Origin: Mesorhizobium muleiense
GTDB lineage: Bacteria > Pseudomonadota > Alphaproteobacteria > Rhizobiales > Rhizobiaceae
Assembly (NCBI RefSeq): GCF_900099905.1
Contig: NZ_FNEE01000032.1
Coordinates: 1-62,113, forward strand
Direction of reading: 5' to 3'
DNA length: 62,113 nucleotides
In this document: positions 14,929 to 22,425 of the stretch, piece after piece
Numbering within the stretch: position 1 is the first letter of the stretch
How the letters are laid out: each line of letters begins with the position of its first letter
Made by a program: the position numbers and the translations under genes
The notes under the pieces: model-generated
Told to the model about the DNA's origin: nothing
Database searches by the model: none
The model's input: the letters and a program-made list of their open reading frames with translations, nothing else

Positions 14929-16286
14929 GCCCTCCCGTTCGAGGTCGCCCGGTGGATCGATTCGGCCGCGTCGCGCCCCTGCGCGACTGCCGAGACGGTG
15001 AGGTCGTCGCCGCCATAGATGCAGTCGCCGCCGGCCCAGACGTTTGGCAGCGAGGTGCGGCCTTCGGCGTCGACCTTGATGCGGCCGGCTTCCAGCGCCA
15101 GCAAGGCGCCGCTGCCGTTGAGCGCAGCCGGGACAAAGCTCTGGCCGATCGCCTTGAACACCTGGTCGGCGGTGAGCGTCAGCCGCTCGCCGGTGCCGAC
15201 GAGTTTCTCGCCATCCATCGCCGTATATTCAAGCTCGATGCCCGACACCTTGCCGCCTTCGGCAATGACCCGCTTCGGCTGCAGCCAGTGACGGATGATG
15301 ACGCCGTTGGCGGCGGCCAGGTCCTGCTCGAATTCCGAGGCGTTCATGTGCTCCTGGCCGCGCCGGTAGCAGATTGTCACCTCTTCGGCGCCGAGCAGTT
15401 TTGATTGCACCGCCGCGTCGATCGCCGTCATGCCGCCGCCGATGACGACGACGCGCCGGCCGACCGGCAGGCTGGCAAGATCGCTGGCCTGGCGAAGCTC
15501 GGCAATGAACTCCACCGCATTGGTGACGCCTTGCGCGTCCTCGCCGTCGGCGCGCAGCGCGTTGACGCCGCCAAGCCCCATGCCGAGGAACACTGCATCG
15601 TAATTCCTGGTCAGGTCCGACAGCTGGTAATCGCGGCCAAGCGCCTTGCCGTTCTGGATGTCGATGCCGCCGATCGAAATGACATAGTCGACCTCGGCCT
15701 GGGCAAAATTGTCGATGCTCTTGTAAGCGGCGATGCCGTATTCATTGAGACCGCCGGCTTTCGGGCGCGCCTCGAGGATGGTCACGTCGTGACCGTGGCG
15801 GGCGAGCCGATGGGCGGCGGCAAGCCCGGCCGGTCCGGCGCCGACCACGGCGACCGTCTTGCCGGTCGGAGCGGCGCGCGCATAGAACTGCTTGTTCTCA
15901 GCCATCGCGACATCGGTGGCATAACGCTGCAGGCGGCCGATCTGCACCGGCTTGCCTTCAGCCACTTCGCGCACGCAGACCTCTTCGCACAGCGTCTCGG
16001 TCGGGCAGACGCGGGCGCACATGCCGCCCAAAATGTTCTGGTCGAAAATCGTCCTGGCCGAGCCGATCGGATTGCCGGTCGAGATCTGGCGGATGAACAG
16101 CGGGATGTCGATCGAGGTCGGGCATGCGTTCATGCACGGCGCATCGTAGCAGAAATAGCAGCGATCGGACTCGACCAGCGCCTCGTGATGATCGAGCGGC
16201 GGATGCAGGTCGGAAAAATTATCGGCATATTGCTCGGGCGAAAGCCGCCCGCCGGCAATGCCCTGCTTGAAATGACCAGTCGCCAT
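14925..16286 (-). CDS. preT: Dihydropyrimidine dehydrogenase, NAD(P)H-oxidoreductase subunit
   Basis: 453 aa. The N-terminal cysteine-rich region (SDRCYFCYDAPCMNACPTSID; GGMCARVCPTETLCEEVCV) binds 4Fe-4S clusters as in the small subunit of glutamate synthase. Then comes the FAD Rossmann motif VAVVGAGPAGLAAA, the NAD(P) motif VVVIGGGMTAIDAA, and the C-terminal WAGGDCIYGGDDLTVSAVAQGR. It passes electrons from NAD(P)H to PreA. First gene of the preT-preA operon, with a RutR-type palindrome 52 bp upstream of its ATG. Confidence 0.96.
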   Translation of the reverse strand: MATGHFKQGIAGGRLSPEQYADNFSDLHPPLDHHEALVESDRCYFCYDAPCMNACPTSIDIPLFIRQISTGNPIGSARTIFDQNILGGMCARVCPTETLCEEVCVREVAEGKPVQIGRLQRYATDVAMAENKQFYARAAPTGKTVAVVGAGPAGLAAAHRLARHGHDVTILEARPKAGGLNEYGIAAYKSIDNFAQAEVDYVISIGGIDIQNGKALGRDYQLSDLTRNYDAVFLGMGLGGVNALRADGEDAQGVTNAVEFIAELRQASDLASLPVGRRVVVIGGGMTAIDAAVQSKLLGAEEVTICYRRGQEHMNASEFEQDLAAANGVIIRHWLQPKRVIAEGGKVSGIELEYTAMDGEKLVGTGERLTLTADQVFKAIGQSFVPAALNGSGALLALEAGRIKVDAEGRTSLPNVWAGGDCIYGGDDLTVSAVAQGRDAAESIHRATSNGRA

Positions 16287-16337
16287 TCCGCTTCCCCATT
16301 CCTTGTTGTTTTGCGGAAGGCTAGCACGTTTTGTTTT

Positions 16338-16353
16338 TTTATCAATTGGTCAA
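16338..16353. promoter_or_regulatory. RutR-type operator candidate upstream of preT
   Basis: On the minus strand the site reads TTGACCAATTGATAAA, matching TTGACCA-nn-TGGTCAA with the first half perfect and two changes in the second half. It lies in the preT promoter region. Together with the site at 10957 it ties both pyrimidine operons to the RutR homologue. Confidence 0.7.
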
Positions 16354-16504
16354 TTTTCGACGCAAGCCGCTGAAAAGCCACGACAAAAACATGATATCAA
16401 TACTCATGTTTTCTATATTGGCCTTGGCTGTCGGAATTCCGTCGCGAAGATCGTCCTAGATGGATCACGCATGATCGATGACTGGAAACCCAAGGAGCAC
16501 GACA

Positions 16505-17281
16505 ATGCCAAACTCCCCGACGTCCTTCTTCTGGTACGAGCTGATGACCACCGATCTCGACGCCGCCGAAGCGTTCTACACCGACGTGGTGGGCTGGAAG
16601 GCGCAGCCCTTCGACGGCGCGCCCGGCATGCCGCGCTATGTCGTGATGAATGTCGGCGAGCGCGGCGTTGCCGGGCTGATGACGCAGCCGGACGAAGTGC
16701 GCAAGACGGGCATGCCGCCAGCCTGGGTCGGTTACATCCATACCGGGGATGTCGATGCTTCGACGAAATCGCTGAAGGGGGCCGGCGGTGCGGTTCACCG
16801 CGAACCCGATGACATTCCGGGCGTCGGCCGCTTTGCCGTCGTCGCCGATCCGCAAGGCGCGGTGTTCAACTTCCTGCAGCCGATCGGCCCTGACCAGCCG
16901 CCGTTGCCTGCTACTACTCCCGGCAATATTGGCTGGCATGAACTCTACACGACCGACTGGCACGCCGCGTTCGATTTCTATGCCGGGCAATTCGGCTGGA
17001 CCAAGGGCGACGCCATGGATATGGGGCCGATGGGCACCTACCAGCTGTTTGCCGCCGGCGGCGAACCTGTTGGCGGCATGATGAACAAGCCCGAGCAGGT
17101 TCCGGTGCCGGTCTGGCAGTTCTATTTCAATGTCCCCGCAATCGACGCGGCGGCCAAGCGTGTCACCGATAATGGCGGCACGATCCTGATGGGACCGATG
17201 GAGGTTCCCGGCGGCGGCTGGATCGTGATGTGCACGGATCCACAGGGTGCTCATTTCGCGCTGACGGCGCCGGTGCGGTGA
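16505..17281 (+). CDS. VOC-family protein with two glyoxalase-like domains
   Basis: 258 aa from the ATG at 16505, which has AAGGAG 8 bases upstream; an earlier in-frame start has none. Two tandem half-domains are visible: FFWYELMTTDLDAAEAFYTDVVGW and, near residue 135, IGWHELYTTDWHAAFDFYAGQFGW. Each ends in a DPQGAxF motif. This tandem form is common in actinobacterial and rhizobial proteins of unknown substrate. It faces away from preT and stands as a single gene before a repeat. Confidence 0.88.
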   Translation: MPNSPTSFFWYELMTTDLDAAEAFYTDVVGWKAQPFDGAPGMPRYVVMNVGERGVAGLMTQPDEVRKTGMPPAWVGYIHTGDVDASTKSLKGAGGAVHREPDDIPGVGRFAVVADPQGAVFNFLQPIGPDQPPLPATTPGNIGWHELYTTDWHAAFDFYAGQFGWTKGDAMDMGPMGTYQLFAAGGEPVGGMMNKPEQVPVPVWQFYFNVPAIDAAAKRVTDNGGTILMGPMEVPGGGWIVMCTDPQGAHFALTAPVR

Positions 17282-17326
17282 AAGGTCACCCGAGGGGCAT
17301 TTTGTTTATACGGTTGGCGCTCTACG

Positions 17327-17485
17327 GCGCCCCCCTCTGTCCTGCCGGACATCTCCCCCACTTGGGGGGAGATTGGCTGTTTCGCTGATTTCGCCAATCA
17401 CAAAGGTCGCAAGAAGAGTGCCGTCGCCGGAACTGCCAATCTCCCCCCTCGTGGGGGAGATGTCCGGCAGGACAGAGGGGGGCGC
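17327..17485. repeat. Bipartite palindromic repeat, family R2, complete copy
   Basis: 159 bp. Ends GCGCCCCCCTCTGTCCTGCC and its inverse, followed by inner CATCTCCCCCAC / GTGGGGGAGATG arms. Between them lies a further inverted pair (GATTGGC / GCCAATC). No gene is inside. It separates the convergent VOC and flavoprotein genes and could also act as a hairpin terminator. Confidence 0.9.
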
Positions 17486-17534
17486 TGTCCCGCCGACCCC
17501 GCGCATTTTGGATAGACTCCACCTAGCGGCGCCA

Positions 17535-19976
17535 TCACCCTCGCATCCGCTTGAGATTCGCGTCGAACAGCGGCGTCGGCTGCACCCGTGCGGTGTAGCG
17601 CTTGCCCAAGAGCTCGACCTCGAAACCATCGGCCTCGTCGGCGATCTCCTTCGGCACATAGCCCATCGCCACCGACGTCTTCGAATGATGTGCGTAGCCG
17701 CCTGACGTGACCCAGCCGCGCACCGCGCCGTCGAACCAGATCGGCTCGTCACCGATAACGTCGGCGTCTGCCGCATCGACGACAAAGGCGCGCAGCCGCA
17801 GCTTGCCGCCTTGCTGGCGCTCGGCCAGTGCCGCCTGCTTGCCGATGAAATCGGTTTCTTTCCCGTAGGCGACGAAACGGTCGAGCCCGGCCTCCAGCGG
17901 TCCGTAGATCGGCCGGTATTCGCGCGCCCACGAGCCGTAATTCTTCTCCAGCCGCAGCGCGTTGAGCGCGCGCGCGCCGAACAGGCCGATGCCGAAGTCT
18001 TCGCCGGCCGCCATCAGGGTCTGGTACGCGGCACGCTGATATTCCGGCGCCACCCAGATCTCGTAGCCGAGGTCGCCGGTGTAGCTGACGCGGCCGACCA
18101 GGCACGGCGCCATGCCGATATCCATCCTGGCCGTCGCCATGAACGGGAACGCCGCATTCGACACATCCGCCCGCGTGACTTTTGCCAGCACGTCCCGCGC
18201 CCTCGGACCGGCAATCGACAGGCCCGTCAGTCTCGCCCCCAGCGCCTCGATATGGACCGAGCTGTCTTGCGGCAGATGCGCCTCGAACCAGCGCATGTGA
18301 TACTGCTCGGCAATGCCGGAACCGGCGAGGAACCAGCCCTCCCCGCTGGAATTGCCGCTGCCGAGATTGGCCAGCGAAAAGTCGCCGATCAGCCTGCCGT
18401 CTTGCTTCAGCATCGGCGCCAGCGTCATGCGGCCGGGCTTTGGCAGCTTGCAGGCAAGCAGGCGGTCGAGCCAGGCCGCCGCGCCCGCGCCCGTCACCCT
18501 GTATTTGGCGAAGGACGAGATTTCCGACAGGCCGACACTTGTCCGCACCGTCCTCACCTCTTTTGCGACATGCTCGAAATCGCTCGAGCGCCGCCACGAG
18601 AACTCGTCCCTTACGCCTTCGGGCGCATACCACAGCGGCACTTCCAGCCCATAGGCCACGCCCCACTGCGCGCCCTTGGCCGACAACAGGTCGTAGACCG
18701 GCGTGGTCTTGAGCGGCCGCCCGGCAGGCAGCTCCTCATTAGGAAAGCGGATGGAAAAACGCCGCGAATAATTCTCGCGCACCTTGGCGTTGGTGTAGGC
18801 CATCGTTGCCCAGTCGCCGTAGCGAGAGACGTCCATCGCCCAGATGTCGGCGCCGGGATCGCCCTCGATCATCCAGTTCGACAGCGCCAGGCCAACACCG
18901 CCGCCCTGCGAAAAGCCGGCCATGACGCCGCAGGCGACCCATAAGCCAGGCAGGCCGCGCACCGGCCCGACCAACGGGTTGCCGTCGGGCGCGAAGGTGA
19001 AGGGGCCGTTGATGATCTGCTTGATGCCGGTGTTCTGGAAGGCCGGGAAATGCCGGAACCCGACTTCCAATGACGGCGCGATACGGTCGATGTCGGGCTC
19101 CAGCAGCTCGTGGCCGAAATTCCACGGTGTCTGAAGCTCGGACCATGGCTTGTTGGCCCTCTCGTAGGTGCCCATCAGCATGCCGCCGCGCTCCTGGCGC
19201 AGATAGAGCTCGCCGTCGAAATCGACCGCGTGGATGATCTCCGTGCCGGTCTTCTGGTTCCAGGCGGCGACCTCCGGCATGTCCTCGGTGATCAGGTACA
19301 TGTGCTCCATCGCCAGCACCGGCAGTTCGAGGCCCACCATGCGGCCGACCTCGCGCGCCCACAGGCCGCCGGCGTTGACGACATGCTCGGCCACCACCTC
19401 GCCCTTGTTGGTGATGACGCGCCACAACCCGTCGGCGCGGCGCACGATATCCTCGACCTTGGTGAAGCGCTCAACCTCGGCGCCAAGTTTTCTGGCCGCC
19501 TTGGCATAGGCGTGGGTGACGCCGGACGGGTCGAGATGACCGTCCTCCTTGTTGCGCACCGCGCCGACGAACTGCTTCGGGTCGAGCAGCGGCATCAACT
19601 CGGCCGCCTCATCAGGCGAGATCTCCTCGAGGTCGATGCCGAGATAGCGGCCCTTGGCGACAACGCCGCGCAGCCAGTCGAGCCGCGCCTCGGTCGCCGC
19701 CAGAAGCACGCCACCGGTCAGATGCACGCCGGTCGCCTGGCCGGACAGCTCCTCGATCTCCTTGTAGAGCGAGATCGTGTATTTCTGCAGCTTGGCGACG
19801 TTGGGATCGCCATTGATCGTGTGCATGCCGCCGGCCGCGTGCCAGGTCGAGCCGGAAGTCAGCTCGTCGCGCTCCAGAAGCACAATGTCGGTCCAGCCGT
19901 GACGGGCGAGATGGAACAGCACCGAACAGCCGACAACACCTCCGCCAACGACCACGACCTTCGCATGCGATTTCAT
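17535..19976 (-). CDS. FAD-dependent oxidoreductase with GcvT domain (dimethylglycine/sarcosine dehydrogenase type)
   Basis: 813 aa. An N-terminal DAO domain has VVVVGGGVVGCSVLFHLAR and STWHAAGG, whose His (H46) is the position that carries covalent FAD in dimethylglycine and sarcosine dehydrogenases. The C-terminal half (about residue 430 on) is a GcvT-like folate-binding domain with GPRARDVLAKV, YTGDLGYEIWV and ALRLEKNYGSW, followed by the GcvT C-terminal barrel. Such enzymes demethylate N-methylated glycines and pass the methyl group to tetrahydrofolate. The next upstream gene is an MttB-family methyltransferase (88 bp gap), which points to a methylated-amine pathway. The substrate is not fixed by sequence. 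Confidence 0.92.
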   Translation of the reverse strand: MKSHAKVVVVGGGVVGCSVLFHLARHGWTDIVLLERDELTSGSTWHAAGGMHTINGDPNVAKLQKYTISLYKEIEELSGQATGVHLTGGVLLAATEARLDWLRGVVAKGRYLGIDLEEISPDEAAELMPLLDPKQFVGAVRNKEDGHLDPSGVTHAYAKAARKLGAEVERFTKVEDIVRRADGLWRVITNKGEVVAEHVVNAGGLWAREVGRMVGLELPVLAMEHMYLITEDMPEVAAWNQKTGTEIIHAVDFDGELYLRQERGGMLMGTYERANKPWSELQTPWNFGHELLEPDIDRIAPSLEVGFRHFPAFQNTGIKQIINGPFTFAPDGNPLVGPVRGLPGLWVACGVMAGFSQGGGVGLALSNWMIEGDPGADIWAMDVSRYGDWATMAYTNAKVRENYSRRFSIRFPNEELPAGRPLKTTPVYDLLSAKGAQWGVAYGLEVPLWYAPEGVRDEFSWRRSSDFEHVAKEVRTVRTSVGLSEISSFAKYRVTGAGAAAWLDRLLACKLPKPGRMTLAPMLKQDGRLIGDFSLANLGSGNSSGEGWFLAGSGIAEQYHMRWFEAHLPQDSSVHIEALGARLTGLSIAGPRARDVLAKVTRADVSNAAFPFMATARMDIGMAPCLVGRVSYTGDLGYEIWVAPEYQRAAYQTLMAAGEDFGIGLFGARALNALRLEKNYGSWAREYRPIYGPLEAGLDRFVAYGKETDFIGKQAALAERQQGGKLRLRAFVVDAADADVIGDEPIWFDGAVRGWVTSGGYAHHSKTSVAMGYVPKEIADEADGFEVELLGKRYTARVQPTPLFDANLKRMRG

Positions 19977-20064
19977 GGGTTTTTCTCGTTATTTCAGTGA
20001 GTTGGAGGGGTGAGATGAATCGGTACGGGAGGAGCCAAGCCACACGATCGCAAGCCTTCGACCA

Positions 20065-21612
20065 TCACGGCTCGCCCTGCCCGATCGCTTCCTTGCGCCT
20101 GGCCACATACGCCTCCAGCGCCTCGCGCACGGCAATATCAATCGTCGGTTCGACATGATCCTCCAGCGCTTTCTTCCACAGCCGCGTCGCCCGCGCCGTG
20201 GCGTCTAGCCCGCCGGCCTCCTGCCAGGCCTCGTAGTTCTGCCAATTCGAGAGGATCGGCTGGTAGAAGGCGGTTGCATAGCGCTCCAGCGTGTGCGGCT
20301 CGCCGAAGAAATGGCCACCGGTCGGCACCGCACCCAGCGCCTCGACGGCGAGTTCCGCCTCGTTGACTTCGATCGGGCGCAAAAACTCCATCATGTGCTG
20401 GATCATCTCGACGTCGATGATGAACTTTTCGAACGATGCAGTCAGCCCGCCCTCCTGCCAGCCGGCTGCGTGGTAGACGAGATTGCCGTGGCCGAGCACC
20501 GCGCCCCACAGCGCCATCAGCGTCTCATAGGCGCCTTGCGCGTCGGCGGCGTTGGAGGCCGAGCCCGGCGTCGTCCGGTAGGGCAGCCCATAGCGCCGCG
20601 CCAATTGCCCGGAGGCGATGTTGGCCTTGGTGTTCTCTGGCGTGCCAAAGGCCGGCGCACCGGACTTCATGTCGACATTGGAGGTGAAGGCGCCATACAT
20701 GACCGGGGCGCCAGGGCGGACAAGCTGCGTCAAGACCACGCCGAACAGCGCCTCGGCGTTCTGTTGCGCCAGCGCGCCGGCAAGCGTCACCGGGCTCATC
20801 GCCCCCATCAGCGTGAACGGCGTCACCGCAACCGACTGGCCGAACTCGGCCATGGTCATCAGCCCTTCGGCCATCATCTCGTCGAAGCGGCGCGGCGAGT
20901 TGACCGAGATGATGGTGGTGACGCCGGGATCGTCGCGCATCTGGTCGAGGCTCAAGCCCCGCGAAATCGCCATCATTTCGATGCCGTCCAGCGCCCTGCC
21001 GCGGCCGATCGCCGAGACGTGAAAACTCTTGTCGGTCAGCGTCAGATTGGCGAAATAGGTATCGAGGTGGCGTGAATTGGCCGGCAGTTCCACCGGTGCG
21101 CAGACCTGATTGCCGAGCATGTGGATGCAGTTGAAATGCTGCGCCAGCCGGGTGAGATCGCAATAGTCGCGCAAATTGCCGGCACGCCGGCCGCGTTCCA
21201 TGTCATGCACGTTCGGCGGTCCGGCGACGAGCGTAAAATTGATGGTGTTGCCGCCGAGATGGACTGTGTGGGCCAGGTTGCGCGGCGTCAGCGTATAGCT
21301 GGACCGCGTCGTCTTCAGTGCCTCGTCGACCATGCCGCGCTCGATGCGGACAGTCATCGACGCATGATCGACCTTGGCGCCGGCCTTCTCGAACAGCGAA
21401 AGCGCCCGCGGGCTCATCACCTCGATGCCGAAATTCTCCAGAATGTGCATCGACGCCTGGTGGATCGCCTCGATCTGGTCGGCCGAGAGCATCGCCATCG
21501 GCGGATAGGGATTTGTCACGCGGCGCAACGGCAGTTGCGGGATGGCGGCCGGTCCCCTGTTGCTGGTCCGCTCGGCGCCGCGCTTGCGTCTCGGTTCGGT
21601 CATGCGGCGCAT
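20065..21612 (-). CDS. Trimethylamine methyltransferase-family protein (non-pyrrolysine MttB type)
   Basis: 515 aa from ATG at 21612; an ATG at 21603 is equally possible and neither has a clear Shine-Dalgarno site. Motifs of the MttB family are seen: IHQASMHILENFGIEVMSPRA, NFTLVAGPPNVHDMERGRR, GRALDGIEMMAISRGLS, MYGAFTSNVDMKSGAPAFGTPE and YHAAGWQEGGLTASFEKFI. The frame reads through without an amber codon, so pyrrolysine is not used. Characterised non-Pyl members demethylate glycine betaine and other quaternary amines with a corrinoid protein. No corrinoid protein is in the window. Position beside a demethylating flavoprotein supports a methylamine or betaine role. Confidence 0.9.
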   Translation of the reverse strand: MRRMTEPRRKRGAERTSNRGPAAIPQLPLRRVTNPYPPMAMLSADQIEAIHQASMHILENFGIEVMSPRALSLFEKAGAKVDHASMTVRIERGMVDEALKTTRSSYTLTPRNLAHTVHLGGNTINFTLVAGPPNVHDMERGRRAGNLRDYCDLTRLAQHFNCIHMLGNQVCAPVELPANSRHLDTYFANLTLTDKSFHVSAIGRGRALDGIEMMAISRGLSLDQMRDDPGVTTIISVNSPRRFDEMMAEGLMTMAEFGQSVAVTPFTLMGAMSPVTLAGALAQQNAEALFGVVLTQLVRPGAPVMYGAFTSNVDMKSGAPAFGTPENTKANIASGQLARRYGLPYRTTPGSASNAADAQGAYETLMALWGAVLGHGNLVYHAAGWQEGGLTASFEKFIIDVEMIQHMMEFLRPIEVNEAELAVEALGAVPTGGHFFGEPHTLERYATAFYQPILSNWQNYEAWQEAGGLDATARATRLWKKALEDHVEPTIDIAVREALEAYVARRKEAIGQGEP

Positions 21613-21821
21613 CAAAGCGCCGGCACGACGGTCGGGCTGTCAGAAATCCGCCACCTGCGGGCGCGATTTTAGCCAAGGCGGCATTTTTGGATTTTCATGC
21701 CAACAAAAGCGACGGAAAACGTCGGAATATCTATCCTCGCTGTGCCGCGGCCAAAGCGTCCGATCAGCCGTTAAGGAACGCCGCAAGATTCCCTTTATGA
21801 TTCCGGCCTAATCCTCTTCCA

Positions 21822-22412
21822 ATGGGTAGGTCGAGTTTTAGCAAAATTGTAGCCGTGACCGTGCTGCTGGCGCTGTCGGCCTGTGCGACGCCGCCGAGCC
21901 ATATCAACAATGTCTGCGCTGTCTTCGACCAGAATGACGGCTGGTTCGACAACTGGCAGGCGGCGGCCGAACGCGCCGAACAGAAGCACGGCGTGCCGGT
22001 TCCCGTGCTGATGGCGACGGTGCGCAAGGAATCCGGCTTCAAGAGCAACGCCAGGCCGCCGCGCAAGAAGCTGCTCGGCTTCATTCCCTGGAAACGCGTC
22101 TCCAGCGCCACCGGTTTCTCGCAGGCGCTTGACGGCACCTGGGCGCAATATCAGAGCGAGACCGGCAGTTGGGCGGCGCGCCGCACCAGCTTCGCCGATG
22201 CCGTCGATTTCGTCGGCTGGTATCATTCCAAGACATCAGACACGCTCGGCGTCGCCCGCAACGACACCTACAATCTCTATCTGGCCTATTATCTCGGCTG
22301 GACGGCCTATGGCCGCGGCAACCGCGGCGATGCCGGCGTGCAGCGCTATGCGCGGGCCACCGAGCAGATGGCTCGGGACTACGCCGCGCAGCTACGCCAA
22401 TGCGCGCGTTGA
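21822..22412 (+). CDS. Lipoprotein with transglycosylase SLT-like domain
   Basis: 196 aa. A lipoprotein signal (IVAVTVLLALSAC, Cys at residue 21) is followed by a lysozyme-like domain: VLMATVRKESGFKSNA carries the catalytic-type Glu in an ES-x-F motif, then ATGFSQALDGTWAQY and WYHSKTSDTLGVARNDTYNLYLAYYLGW. It is predicted to be anchored in the outer membrane facing the periplasm and to cut or bind peptidoglycan. It is a single plus-strand gene, convergent with the ABC operon. Confidence 0.87.
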   Translation: MGRSSFSKIVAVTVLLALSACATPPSHINNVCAVFDQNDGWFDNWQAAAERAEQKHGVPVPVLMATVRKESGFKSNARPPRKKLLGFIPWKRVSSATGFSQALDGTWAQYQSETGSWAARRTSFADAVDFVGWYHSKTSDTLGVARNDTYNLYLAYYLGWTAYGRGNRGDAGVQRYARATEQMARDYAAQLRQCAR

Positions 22413-22425
22413 TGGCGCCACGGGT

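Noticed and set aside
20065..21612. Pyrrolysine-containing trimethylamine methyltransferase
   Set aside because: There is no in-frame TAG in the gene and no pyl genes in the window.
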